A DNA stretch of 64,000 bases from Clostridium gelidum (lineage in GTDB: Bacteria > Bacillota > Clostridia > Clostridiales > Clostridiaceae). Each line of letters begins with the position of its first letter. The stretch's first letter is position 1. The position numbers and the translations under genes are program-made. Shown here in pieces: positions 17,781-26,188 of the stretch. Location: NCBI RefSeq assembly GCF_019977655.1, contig NZ_AP024849.1, positions 2,885,001 to 2,949,000 on the forward strand. Reading direction: 5' to 3'. The notes beneath the pieces were generated by a model. It was not told the origin of the DNA. It was given only the letters and a program-made list of their open reading frames with translations, and searched no databases.

Positions 17781-17867
17781 ATGAAAAGAGAAACATTGAA
17801 AGAATATTTGAAAAGGTTATTAGAAGAGGGATATATTAAATCTGGAGATAATATTGTAGTAGTTTAA
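17781..17867 (+). CDS. 28-aa ORF of unknown function
   Basis: ATG-started frame of 28 codons, charged and helical (begins MKRETLKEYL), 11 nt after the MoeA-like gene. There is no good ribosome site. It may be a remnant of a longer gene or chance; I do not recognise it. Confidence 0.2.
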   Translation: MKRETLKEYLKRLLEEGYIKSGDNIVVV

Positions 17868-17895
17868 ATTTTTATAAATTCGGGAAAATAAAAAC

Positions 17896-17924
17896 TTGGT
17901 ATTTTTTATTTATTGTGTTATAAT
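17896..17924 (+). promoter_or_regulatory. Promoter of the cold-shock gene
   Basis: TTGGTA, a 17-nt spacer and TATAAT form a good SigA-type promoter. The implied leader is about 65 nt, ending with GGAGG before the csp ATG; long leaders are typical of cold-shock genes. Confidence 0.65.
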
Positions 17925-17995
17925 AATTAGATAACATTGTTGATGCAAAATTAATGTATCGTAAATAATAATGTTTTGTACTTGGAGGATAATTA

Positions 17996-18193
17996 ATGAA
18001 AATCGGAACAGTAAAATGGTATAACACAGAAAAAGGTTTTGGATTTATTGAAGTTGAAGGTGAAAAAGATGTTTTTGTTCATTCATCTGCAATTAAAGAT
18101 TCAATAAGAAGTCTTGAAGAAGGCCAAAAAGTTCAATTCGAAACAGAAAATGGACCTAAAGGACTTCAAGCAATTGAAATTTCACTAGTATAA
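17996..18193 (+). CDS. cspA: Cold shock protein
   Basis: 65-aa single cold-shock domain. RNP1 (KGFGFIEV) and RNP2 (DVFVHSSA) are intact, and the length matches CspA/CspB proteins. It acts as an RNA chaperone and transcript antiterminator in the cytosol. TTGGAGG lies 8-9 nt before the ATG. It is monocistronic, with its own promoter at 17896 and terminator at 18232. Assignment to a particular Csp paralogue is not possible. Confidence 0.95.
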   Translation: MKIGTVKWYNTEKGFGFIEVEGEKDVFVHSSAIKDSIRSLEEGQKVQFETENGPKGLQAIEISLV

Positions 18194-18231
18194 ACATATT
18201 TTAATCTTAATAGTTAGATTATAAAGTTTTT

Positions 18232-18260
18232 GCCACCTTCTCTGAGAAGGTGGCTTTTTT
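18232..18260 (+). terminator. Terminator of the cold-shock gene
   Basis: GCCACCTTC pairs perfectly with GAAGGTGGC across a TCTGA loop and is followed by six T. This is a textbook rho-independent terminator. Confidence 0.92.
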
Positions 18261-18460
18261 ATAAACAAAAATTAATCAAGCAGCAATCTTTTTAAATTTA
18301 TAATCTGTATAAAAAAGAAGCCTTAGTAGAAAAAATTCTTATACTAATGAAATGTTCATTTAGTTTATTTATGATATAATTAATTAAATAAACAATATTT
18401 AAAACGATATATTTTTAAAATATCTAAGAAATGTCAAAGAAAATAAATATTAATAGGTAG

Positions 18461-18889
18461 GTGAGCAAAATTAATATAGAAGATGAAAAGAAAGTGATTA
18501 TGGATAAACTAAAAAGTAAAGAAGTTATGAATTTTCTAGATAAGTATGATATTTCAAGTATGCTCACTTTTGGAAGTATTAATAATGAATGTTTTTCAAA
18601 AGAATCAGATATAGATATTGCTATAATAGGGAAACATAAAATAGATTTAGAGGAAATATTAGAAATTGAATTATTTTTAGCAAAATTATTTAACAAGGAA
18701 ATTGATGTTATAGATTTAAAATGCGAAAACTTATATATTTTCTTAAAAATAAATGTATTAAATGAAGGCGAAATTATTTATTCAAATGATGATAATTATA
18801 ATTTAGAAGTATTCAAAGATGAAACAGATAAAATTTATAAAGAAAATGAGAATTTTTTCTGGTTTAGAAAGAAGGATGTGTTGTCATGA
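18461..18889 (+). CDS. mntA: MntA-type nucleotidyltransferase antitoxin
   Basis: 142-aa minimal nucleotidyltransferase. LTFGSI followed by SDIDIAI fits the GS-x10-DxD active site of MNT domains. In MntA/HepT (type VII) systems the antitoxin AMPylates a tyrosine of HepT to block its toxicity. The stop overlaps the hepT start by four bases (ATGA), a typical coupled arrangement. The GTG at 18461 has only a weak AGG site; a later in-frame ATG at 18500 is an alternative but would trim the fold. Confidence 0.85.
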   Translation: MSKINIEDEKKVIMDKLKSKEVMNFLDKYDISSMLTFGSINNECFSKESDIDIAIIGKHKIDLEEILEIELFLAKLFNKEIDVIDLKCENLYIFLKINVLNEGEIIYSNDDNYNLEVFKDETDKIYKENENFFWFRKKDVLS

Positions 18890-19314
18890 ATCAAGAAAGA
18901 CTTGTGAAAATTATAGAAGACCTTCAAGAGTGTTTTGGTGACATAGAAGAATGTCTTGAAATACTAGAAGGTGATTGTGATAATGAAATTATGGTAAAGC
19001 TTTCAAAATCGAGCCTTAGACAATTGTTCGTAAGTTTTCATACAATACTCGAAGAATTTGCATCTATAATGCTTAAGGAAATTAAAAAGTATAAGATAGG
19101 TATGACATTAAATGATAGTTTAGTTGTATTAAAAGACAAAAATATAATAGATAAAGACCTTTTTGATTTCTTAGAAAAATCAAGGTTACTTAGAAATAGA
19201 ATCTCACATAGATATAAAGAACCAGATCACGAAGAATTAATGAAACATATAGTAAAGTACAAAAGTAACTTTAAGAGAATAATAAGACTAGCAAAGAAAC
19301 ATTTGAACGATTAA
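18886..19314 (+). CDS. hepT: HepT-like ribonuclease toxin
   Basis: 142-aa all-helical HEPN/DUF86 protein. RLLRNRISHRY contains the RX4HXY motif: the Arg and His are RNase catalytic residues and the Tyr is the AMPylation target in characterised pairs. It is coupled to mntA by a 4-bp overlap, giving antitoxin-then-toxin order. Its stop codon touches a decayed copy of the window's inverted-repeat element, which could provide the terminator. Such pairs act in stress response or plasmid/phage conflict; which applies here is unknown. Confidence 0.85.
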   Translation: MNQERLVKIIEDLQECFGDIEECLEILEGDCDNEIMVKLSKSSLRQLFVSFHTILEEFASIMLKEIKKYKIGMTLNDSLVVLKDKNIIDKDLFDFLEKSRLLRNRISHRYKEPDHEELMKHIVKYKSNFKRIIRLAKKHLND

Positions 19315-19382
19315 GCCATGTGAAAGAAAATAACAAGTCAAAATAAAATAACAAACTGACTTATTATTTTATTGAATGCGCT
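19314..19382. repeat. Decayed inverted-repeat element between hepT and dinG
   Basis: The left arm AGCCATGTGAAAG then AATAACAAGTCA and the right arm TGACTTATTATTTT then GCGCT match the ends of the elements at 15330 and 35593, with a very short core. It starts at the hepT stop codon and ends 20 nt before the likely dinG start. It could terminate hepT transcripts. Confidence 0.65.
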
Positions 19383-19401
19383 AAGCAATTTAGGAGAAGA
19401 T

Positions 19402-22338
19402 ATGCTACAAGAATTAAATAGTATTTTAGATAATGTAATATATTTAGATATTGAAACAACTGGACTTGATGAAAATAGCTCGGAAATTATAGAAATAGGT
19501 GCAGTTAAGGTAAAAGATGGTGTAATAACTACTTATAATACCTTAATCAAACCTAGAGGACGAGTACCTATTGGTATTTATAATCTTTGCACTGGTTTAA
19601 ATGAAATAGAATTATTAAGTGCTAGAAGTTTAAATACTATAAAACAAGAGGTTGTAGAATTTTTAGAGGACCTCCCTTTAGTGTGTCATAATTCTAATTT
19701 TGAAAGAAAGTTTTTATCTTATCACATTCCTGAAGTTAAAAATAAAATTATGGATTCTATGGAACTTGCAGCAATACTTGAACCATGGAGAAAGGAATTT
19801 AACTTAAATGCTTTAATAAAGGAAACTACTAATTTAGAGAAGAATGAATTGCATAGAGGCTTAGAAGATTCAATTGATACTTTAAAAGTGGTTAACTCCC
19901 TTTTACTCAGGCAATGGGCGAGAGATGATAAAAGTAAAAGTAATAAGAAAAATAACTCTTTATATTTGAGTATAACTAAGGAATATTTGCACTTAAATAA
20001 TTGGGCATGGACTAAATATTTATTAAAACCACCTTTTTTTACAGATGAAAATTATTCGTATGTAAGTTATGAAGAAAATAAACAAGATGAAACGGTCTTA
20101 AAGAAAATTCCTATAAATTATGAGCTTTATGAAGGTTTACTTGAAAATGAAGAGATTTGGAATAATGGTGGAGATTTTGGATATCAGTATAGAAAAGATC
20201 AAAGAGAGTTTTCTAAGAAGATACGTGAAAATTTTGAAAAAGGTGAAAGAATATTTATTGAAGCACCAACAGGTAGTGGAAAAACTTTTGCATATGTCAT
20301 AATAGCAGCCATAGGAACTTATTTAAATAAGCAAAAAAAAATAAAAGATGATGCTAGTTTTATTATATCTACAAACACAAAGGAACTTCAAAATCAGCTT
20401 ATTGAAAGAGATATTCCAACTATCCTTAAAAAGCTACGATTAAATGATAAATTAAATTATGGGGCTATGAAGGGGAAAGGGAATTATCTTTGCATAGAAA
20501 GATTAAATAAATGTGAAAGCTTAGAGTTTGATGAAAAAGGTAATTTAGCACTACTTTTTCTTAGAAGACTCTGCGCTAAAGGTGATTATGGAGATATAGA
20601 AAACATAAATTACGCAGCTCAAAAACACTTTGAAATAGATAAGTATATAAAAGAAGTTAATTGTGATAGTGAACAATGTAAATTGGATAAATGCACAAGA
20701 CCTTGTTATTTAAGAAAGAGATATAATGCGCTTCCAGAGGAGAATATAACAGTTATAAATCACTCACTACTCGCATGTTGGCCATATGGTGAAAAAAAGA
20801 AGATAAATCATATTATAATTGATGAAGGTCATAATTTAATGGAAAAGTGTTATGATTTTTTTGCAGAGGAGTTTTCGTCTTTTGAATTTATAGATTTATT
20901 AGATACTATAGAAAAAGGTCATCCAAGTATTATAGCTATGCTTCTTAATTTAAATGCTAGTTATGGGCACCGGGAAACCATAGAAAAAGATAAACTTATA
21001 TATTTGGTTAATGAAATTATAGTAAATATAAATATACTCATAAATGATTTTAGATCTATGCGTCTTGTTAGTGGAGAGTATAATTTTAATACTGAATTTT
21101 TTATTCCAAGAGAAGACTTAAAAGGTATTACAAAAGCATTAGGTTCTGAAATATCAGTGTTAAAAGAAAGTATATATCCATTATATAAAGTGCTAAATGA
21201 TTATGTTTCTAATATTACCTTAGATGATGAAGTAAATGGGGATAATGATCATAAGGGTTTATCTGATTATATAGCAAAGCTTAAATCTAATTTTGATATA
21301 TTGGATAAGTTTTTAGAAAGTACAGTGTTTTATGCAAAAATATTAGAGGTAGATTGTGAATATAAGGATTTCAAACTAAAAAATGTACCTCTAAATGTTG
21401 GAGAATTAGTTAATGAACACATGCTTAAGGATGTTAAAAGTACAACGTTTTTATCAGCAACCCTTAGAATAGAAAATTCATTCAATAAAATAAAGAAACA
21501 TTTAGGTCAAGAAAAGGCAAATGAATTTGTCATTCCACCAACCTTTGATTTAAAGAAAAGGACAAGAATATTTGCATTAAATGATGTGGGACGATATGAT
21601 GAACAATCGTATATTAAGAATGTTTCTAAATTCATATTTGATACTGCACAAAGAATAAATGGCCACATTCTTGTATTGTTTAACAACAATGCAAGAAGAA
21701 CAGCAGTAAATGAGGAATTGGAATTACTTACTAGAGGAAGTAAAATAGAAGTTCATACTAATAAAAAATCTGTAGGAGCTTTAAATGATAAAAATAGGCA
21801 AGTTGTAATACTTGGGAGCAAAGGATTTTTTGAAGGGATAGATGTACCTGGAGATGCACTTTCTTGCGTTATGCTAGATAAAATTCCAAATTACAGTCCT
21901 GAATATCCTATTCTACGGGCAATTACAACATATCAAAAAAAAGGATATCAAGATGTAAATTATCCTCAAGTTTGCATAAAAACTAAACAAATATATGGAA
22001 GACTTATAAGAAGTACCTTTGATTATGGATATTTTATAATTTTAGATCCAGGCCAAAATTCATATACCTTAAGAAATCTAGAAAGAGATCTTGCAGGTCC
22101 AAGTATTGAAATATCAACAACTGAAAAAGTACTTTCAGAAATGCAATTTGATTATAATAATTGGAAAAGAAACAATATTAATATAATCATAAATAATATA
22201 AAGAAAAATGATAAAAATATTCAAGATGAATTTAATAATGAAGCTAAGAAGCATAAGCTTTTTTGGGAATTAGTAAAAGTTGAAAATAAAGAATATTATT
22301 TTAAAAATATTAATTTTCAATTAAATGGAAAAATATAA
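19402..22338 (+). CDS. dinG: DinG-family exonuclease-helicase
   Basis: 978-aa fusion of an N-terminal DnaQ-like 3'-5' exonuclease (YLDIETTGLDEN, DEDD-type) and an XPD/DinG superfamily 2 helicase. Walker A is APTGSGKTFAY, the DEAH-type box is IIDEGHNL, and four Cys in NCDSEQCKLDKCTRPC are the likely 4Fe-4S ligands. The Firmicutes DinG proteins share this layout and act in DNA repair or as exonucleases. I chose ATG 19402 because AGGAG lies 5 nt upstream; an open frame from a TTG at 19372 starts inside the decayed repeat and is unlikely. Confidence 0.9.
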   Translation: MLQELNSILDNVIYLDIETTGLDENSSEIIEIGAVKVKDGVITTYNTLIKPRGRVPIGIYNLCTGLNEIELLSARSLNTIKQEVVEFLEDLPLVCHNSNFERKFLSYHIPEVKNKIMDSMELAAILEPWRKEFNLNALIKETTNLEKNELHRGLEDSIDTLKVVNSLLLRQWARDDKSKSNKKNNSLYLSITKEYLHLNNWAWTKYLLKPPFFTDENYSYVSYEENKQDETVLKKIPINYELYEGLLENEEIWNNGGDFGYQYRKDQREFSKKIRENFEKGERIFIEAPTGSGKTFAYVIIAAIGTYLNKQKKIKDDASFIISTNTKELQNQLIERDIPTILKKLRLNDKLNYGAMKGKGNYLCIERLNKCESLEFDEKGNLALLFLRRLCAKGDYGDIENINYAAQKHFEIDKYIKEVNCDSEQCKLDKCTRPCYLRKRYNALPEENITVINHSLLACWPYGEKKKINHIIIDEGHNLMEKCYDFFAEEFSSFEFIDLLDTIEKGHPSIIAMLLNLNASYGHRETIEKDKLIYLVNEIIVNINILINDFRSMRLVSGEYNFNTEFFIPREDLKGITKALGSEISVLKESIYPLYKVLNDYVSNITLDDEVNGDNDHKGLSDYIAKLKSNFDILDKFLESTVFYAKILEVDCEYKDFKLKNVPLNVGELVNEHMLKDVKSTTFLSATLRIENSFNKIKKHLGQEKANEFVIPPTFDLKKRTRIFALNDVGRYDEQSYIKNVSKFIFDTAQRINGHILVLFNNNARRTAVNEELELLTRGSKIEVHTNKKSVGALNDKNRQVVILGSKGFFEGIDVPGDALSCVMLDKIPNYSPEYPILRAITTYQKKGYQDVNYPQVCIKTKQIYGRLIRSTFDYGYFIILDPGQNSYTLRNLERDLAGPSIEISTTEKVLSEMQFDYNNWKRNNINIIINNIKKNDKNIQDEFNNEAKKHKLFWELVKVENKEYYFKNINFQLNGKI

Positions 22339-22341
22339 TAT

Positions 22342-22377
22342 AATTCAGGATAAAATTGTATATTTATATCCTGAATT
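22342..22377 (+). terminator. Terminator-like hairpin after dinG
   Basis: AATTCAGGATA pairs perfectly with TATCCTGAATT (11 bp, 14-nt loop). The T-run is weak (ATTTG), so termination may be partial. Confidence 0.5.
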
Positions 22378-22391
22378 ATTTGTAAAATAAA

Positions 22392-22451
22392 TTAATTTTA
22401 TGGAATAAGCATTAATTTTATGGAATAAGCATTAATTTTATGGAATATATG
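22392..22451. repeat. Three tandem 20-bp repeats
   Basis: The 20-bp unit TTAATTTTATGGAATAAGCA occurs twice exactly and a third time with the last five bases changed. It lies in the non-coding gap between dinG and a small protein gene, just upstream of promoter-like TATAAT boxes. It may be slipped-strand repeats or an operator array. Confidence 0.8.
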
Positions 22452-22633
22452 TTAACTTTAAGAAATATATGGTATAATAAAGGCACATACATTATAAAAG
22501 AACTTTCAAAAAAAATGGTATAATTATTAGGGAAGGGGGATATAATATATAATAGTCTTAAATTATTAATAAGTGCATAGTAAAATATGAGCGAGTTAAA
22601 CGATTGCAAAAAATGAGAGGGAAGTGGTATGGT

Positions 22634-22798
22634 ATGTTAGAAAATGTAACACTATTATTAAATGAATACAGAAGTACAAAGGAAAGTTTAGAAAGTGGAT
22701 TAAAGTGGTTGCCTAAAAATGAATATGCTAAATCTAAGATAGAAGTCATAAATATGGTCATAAGTGATTTAGAACAATTAGAAAAACAATTTAATTAG
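22634..22798 (+). CDS. Small helical protein of unknown function
   Basis: 54-aa protein (64 aa if the TTG at 22604 is used), rich in Glu, Lys and Leu, predicted helical and soluble. I do not recognise a family. ATG 22634 is preferred because AGAGGG lies upstream, though the 12-nt spacing is long. A strong palindromic terminator follows 25 nt after the stop, which supports a real transcription unit. Confidence 0.5.
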   Translation: MLENVTLLLNEYRSTKESLESGLKWLPKNEYAKSKIEVINMVISDLEQLEKQFN

Positions 22799-22822
22799 AA
22801 TATAATATAAAATAATATAATA

Positions 22823-22854
22823 ACCGCCTCAAAATGATATCATTTTGAGGCGGT
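22823..22854. terminator. Bidirectional terminator, perfect 32-nt palindrome
   Basis: ACCGCCTCAAAATGAT is followed immediately by its exact reverse complement. It lies between the convergent small-protein gene (+) and cotJC (-) and can fold on either transcript; both sides are AT-rich. Confidence 0.75.
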
Positions 22855-22897
22855 CTTCTATTTAATAATATATTAATATTATACTAAATAATTAAGT

Positions 22898-23464
22898 TTA
22901 TTTCTTTATACACATAGCGTCTTGAACATGGTCTAAGCATTCTCCAAACCTTTGGAAATGGACAACTTCTCTTTCTCTTAAGAATTTCAAAATTTCTTTA
23001 ATATCTTGTTCATCAGTTAAGTGAATTAAATTTTCATAAGTTGATCTTGCTTTTTGTTCAGCAGCCATATCTTCATGTAAATCTGCAATAGCATCTCCTT
23101 TGGCTTGTATATAAGTTGCGGTCCAGGGATTTCCAGTTGCATCGGTATAGAAAATTGCTTTTCTATGATCAGCATAATTTCCACCAAGACCTGCTTTCTT
23201 AAGTTCATCGATAGTAGCATTTTCCATAAGTTGGTGAACCATAGTTGCAATCATTTCAACATGGCCCATTTCTTCTGTCCCAATATCGGTTAAAAGTGCT
23301 TTAGATTTGCCAGTTGGCATTGTATAACGTTGATCTAAATATCTAAGAGCTGCTCCGAGTTCACCATCAGGACCGCCATATTGTGTTATTAGATATTTTG
23401 CCATATTAAGATCTTTACATTTTAGATTTATTGGATATTCTAGTGTTTTTACATAATACCACAT
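22898..23464 (-). CDS. cotJC: Spore coat protein CotJC, manganese-catalase type
   Basis: 188-aa ferritin-like di-manganese catalase domain, the third product of the cotJ operon. TEEMGHVEM and a later HFQRFGE supply the Glu/His metal ligands. The length matches CotJC (about 189 aa). It is made in the mother cell and assembled into the inner spore coat, where it may remove peroxide. The start has GGAGG on the minus strand. It is the last gene of the cotJA-B-C transcription unit, with an 18-nt gap from cotJB. Confidence 0.95.
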   Translation of the reverse strand: MWYYVKTLEYPINLKCKDLNMAKYLITQYGGPDGELGAALRYLDQRYTMPTGKSKALLTDIGTEEMGHVEMIATMVHQLMENATIDELKKAGLGGNYADHRKAIFYTDATGNPWTATYIQAKGDAIADLHEDMAAEQKARSTYENLIHLTDEQDIKEILKFLREREVVHFQRFGECLDHVQDAMCIKK

Positions 23465-23482
23465 AAGTTCTTATTCCTCCTA

Positions 23483-23734
23483 CTAATAATTTTCCCAAGG
23501 CCATGGTTGATCTACCCAAGCTTTTGGATTCTCTACAAAAGCAGAACCAAAGTTTGTTAATGGGCCATGAACTTTTTCATAGTCATGAACTAAGCTAGTT
23601 AATTTACAAGATACTTTGTTGTAATCTTCTCTAGCATTTTTATCATCAGGAAAATTATCAAGGTATAGGTTAAGGTCTATAGCACAAAACTGATACATCA
23701 TTATATTACTTAAGCCATCTTTAATTACGCACAT
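23483..23734 (-). CDS. cotJB: Spore coat protein CotJB
   Basis: 83-aa CotJB. The family C-terminus GPLTNFGSAF and WVDQPWPWE is clearly recognised. It is a structural partner of CotJA and CotJC in the inner spore coat. AGGTG on the minus strand precedes the ATG. The position between cotJA and cotJC matches the conserved operon order. Expression is expected to be SigE-dependent, but the promoter was not identified. Confidence 0.93.
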   Translation of the reverse strand: MCVIKDGLSNIMMYQFCAIDLNLYLDNFPDDKNAREDYNKVSCKLTSLVHDYEKVHGPLTNFGSAFVENPKAWVDQPWPWENY

Positions 23735-23746
23735 AATATTTCACCT

Positions 23747-24016
23747 CTAACATTTATTTTTTTTGCAGTCATAATCATGATATGGTCTATAAAGATCTTT
23801 AAAGATTGTACCCGCTAAAAATCCTTCTTTGCATGAAAACAAATTTTCATATTTTTGAGGTATGATATATGCACGCGCATATTCTTTTGATTTACTCATA
23901 TGATCTTCATGTGATTTACACATGCAACCATCTTTTGATTCATCCATATGGTCATGTTTTGATTTGCTCATAGAATCTTCTTGTGATTTACACATACAGT
24001 CATCGTGTGTGTACAT
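23747..24016 (-). CDS. cotJA: CotJA-like coat protein with Met/His/Cys-rich N-terminus
   Basis: 89 aa. The C-terminal half (YARAYIIPQKYENLFS then TIFKDLYRPY) is the CotJA core. The first 45 residues are an unusual repeat of KS-E-D-M/KSK-DHM units with CMCKS twice and HDHM, rich in Met, His, Cys and Asp. Such spacing could bind metal, which is interesting next to a manganese catalase. Start ATG at 24016 chosen because AAAGGAG precedes it; an open frame from 24076 adds 20 residues without a site. Confidence 0.8.
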   Translation of the reverse strand: MYTHDDCMCKSQEDSMSKSKHDHMDESKDGCMCKSHEDHMSKSKEYARAYIIPQKYENLFSCKEGFLAGTIFKDLYRPYHDYDCKKNKC

Positions 24017-24168
24017 AAGTTTTTGCTCCTTTATTTGTTGGTCACTTAATAAATATTTTATGATAACTTTCAACAAAGTGTGATAAGAAAATTAATTTTC
24101 AAAATTTAAAAAGAACTCTTTACAAATAAAACCATATAGTATATTATAAATACATAAAGTCAAATTGA

Positions 24169-24240
24169 TATTATCTAATTGAAAAGAAGTAATTTTTATT
24201 TGATAATGATTTTTATGATAGTCCTATAATTTAGATAATA
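24169..24240. promoter_or_regulatory. Inverted repeat between cotJA and the Nudix regulator
   Basis: TATTATCTAA at 24169-24178 and its perfect inverse TTAGATAATA at 24231-24240 lie in the divergent intergenic region. They could be an operator pair for the Nudix-type regulator or part of the cotJ promoter. AT-rich sequence makes chance likely enough that I keep confidence low. A solo end (AGGCACAATC at 24266) of the inverted-repeat family also lies here. Confidence 0.3.
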
Positions 24241-24314
24241 GAATTTTAATTTGATTACAATAATTAGGCACAATCAAAAAAATGAAGATAAATATAAAGT
24301 TGAGGTGATATGAT

Positions 24315-25208
24315 TTGAGTAAAGAAAAATTAGTTCAAAATGAAGAAGAATTTTTAAAAGAATATAATCTAGGAGATTATGAAAGACCAAGTGTTACAAA
24401 TGATGTGATCATATTTACAACTGATGATAAGAAAGAAGACAATTCTCGTAAGGTTCCGAAAAAAGGTCTTCAAGTATTATTAATTAAAAGAGATGATTAT
24501 CCACAAAAAGGTAAATGGGCGATTCCAGGTGGTTTTGTAAGTATGGATGAAAGTTTAGAAGAAGGGGCTATTAGAAAATTAAAAGATGAAACAGGAATTG
24601 ATAATGTATATATGGAGCAACTATATAGCTTTGGAGAAGTAAATAGAGATCCAAGGACTAGAGTTATAAGTGTAGGAAATGTTGCATTAATATCCAAAGA
24701 TAATATTAACTTTAATAATGAAAATACTGTGAAAGAGGCTAAATGGTTTTGGATAGAAAAGAATCTGATTAAATCCGAAGAAGATGAAAAATATATGATA
24801 AATGAATATATTTTAAAGTTTAAGAGTGAAGATGGAGCATTTGAAGCAGATTATGAAATTACGGAAAAAATAGAAAAAAATGTTCTAAGAAAAATAGAAA
24901 AAACTTATAGGGTTTTAAAAGATGGAAGTGAAGAATTAGCTTTTGATCATTATAAAATAATTGATTACGCCATAGATAGAATTAGAAATAAGATAGAATA
25001 TACACCTGTAGCTTTAAATCTTTTACCAAGGTTATTTACAGTAAAAGAACTTCAATGTGTTTATGAAGCAATAATGGGAAGAGAAATTTTAAACTTTAGA
25101 AGAAAAATGGATGAGATGATTGTAGAAACAGATGAAAAAATAGAGGGTAAGCCTTTTAGACCAGCTAAGGTATTCAAGTTTAATGAAAAATGGGAACATA
25201 ATTTTTAA
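24315..25208 (+). CDS. nrtR: NrtR-like Nudix transcriptional regulator
   Basis: 297 aa. A Nudix domain (about 25-150) is followed by a winged-helix C-terminus (about 205-290, FTVKELQCVYEAI) as in NrtR repressors of NAD synthesis, whose effector is ADP-ribose. The Nudix box RKLKDE (87-92) lacks the first two Glu of the REUXEE consensus (Lys88, Asp91), which agrees with sensing rather than hydrolysis. TTG start with GAGGTG upstream. It heads a run with a PRPP-synthetase-like gene, nicotinamidase and NAMPT, exactly the NrtR target set. An active ADP-ribose hydrolase role is the alternative. Confidence 0.85.
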   Translation: MSKEKLVQNEEEFLKEYNLGDYERPSVTNDVIIFTTDDKKEDNSRKVPKKGLQVLLIKRDDYPQKGKWAIPGGFVSMDESLEEGAIRKLKDETGIDNVYMEQLYSFGEVNRDPRTRVISVGNVALISKDNINFNNENTVKEAKWFWIEKNLIKSEEDEKYMINEYILKFKSEDGAFEADYEITEKIEKNVLRKIEKTYRVLKDGSEELAFDHYKIIDYAIDRIRNKIEYTPVALNLLPRLFTVKELQCVYEAIMGREILNFRRKMDEMIVETDEKIEGKPFRPAKVFKFNEKWEHNF

Positions 25209-25248
25209 TGCACATTCAAAAAAATGAAAAGAAAGAGGGTATACAAAA

Positions 25249-26052
25249 ATGATTAATTTAAATGATGAAAAGGTAAATGTGACAAAATTTCCTAATGGAG
25301 AAAGCTTAATTAGTAGTGAGAATTTAAAAATAGAATATAGTGCTGTAAATACTATAAAATTAAAATTCGAAAATGATGAGGATATAACTCATTTGATATT
25401 TTTAAAAGGGCATTTAGATGAACTAAGAGTAAAGTGTAGTTTAGAAATTGCATATATGCCATATAGCAGAATGGATAGAACAGAAGGAATGACAGTTTTT
25501 ACTTTAAAGCATTTATGTAAACTTATTAATTCTTTAGATTTTGAAGAAGTATCAATTTATGAACCACATTCAGATGTATGCGTTGCATTACTTGATAGAG
25601 TTAAGGTTATAGATATGTCAAAAATTTTGACAGAGCAGTTACTACAAAATATAAATTCTAATGAAGAAGATTTATATTTAGTTTACCCTGATGCAGGAGC
25701 TGCTAAGAGATATGGTAAACAGATTAAATATGAAAAAGTTTTAACAGCAAGCAAGGAAAGAGATTTTAAAACAGGATATATAAAGAAGCTTGATATAATT
25801 GGAACTACTCAAAGCACGGAATTTAAAGCTATCATTGTAGATGATTTATGTTCAAAAGGTGGAACATTTATTCTTACAGCTTCAAAGCTTAAAGAAATGG
25901 GAGCTACAGAAATATATCTTGTAGTAACACATTGTGAAGACACAATATATAGTGGTGATATTTTAAAGACAGATTTAATTAAAAAGGTGTATACAACCAA
26001 TAGTATTTTAAGTAGAGAACACGAGAAAATTGAGATAAGAAAAATTATATAG
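25249..26052 (+). CDS. Short divergent PRPP-synthetase-like protein
   Basis: 267 aa, about 50 shorter than standard Prs. It has the phosphoribosyltransferase fold and the PRPP-loop IIVDDLCSKGGTF. In canonical Prs this loop reads DDIIDTAGT and grips ribose 5-phosphate; here the second-part Asp is Ser202 and Thr is Lys203. The ATP loop YGYARQDRK is shortened to PYSRMDR. Its place before nicotinamidase and NAMPT suggests it supplies the pyrophosphorylated sugar for NAD salvage, either PRPP or, as in the phage NARP1 pathway (Adps), ADP-ribose pyrophosphate. The substrate is unresolved. Confidence 0.8.
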   Translation: MINLNDEKVNVTKFPNGESLISSENLKIEYSAVNTIKLKFENDEDITHLIFLKGHLDELRVKCSLEIAYMPYSRMDRTEGMTVFTLKHLCKLINSLDFEEVSIYEPHSDVCVALLDRVKVIDMSKILTEQLLQNINSNEEDLYLVYPDAGAAKRYGKQIKYEKVLTASKERDFKTGYIKKLDIIGTTQSTEFKAIIVDDLCSKGGTFILTASKLKEMGATEIYLVVTHCEDTIYSGDILKTDLIKKVYTTNSILSREHEKIEIRKII

Positions 26053-26104
26053 ATATGCAACCAGATTACACTAAAAATGACTATATAGATATTTAACTAG
26101 ATTA
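26046..26104. repeat. Pair of 23-bp direct repeats between prs-like and pncA
   Basis: Two copies beginning TATATAGATAT and ending AGATTA (20 of 23 identical) start 36 bp apart; the first overlaps the stop codon of the upstream gene. They could be regulator sites for an internal promoter or a local duplication. Confidence 0.55.
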
Positions 26105-26188
26105 ATATATAACTATTAAAATATATAAATATTTATAGTGCTTACAAGGGATTGAAGGTTTATAAATAAAAAATGGAGGGTTGAAATT

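Noticed and set aside
19372..19401. Longer N-terminus of dinG from a TTG
   Set aside because: The TTG lies in a decayed repeat without a ribosome site; AGGAG precedes the ATG at 19402.
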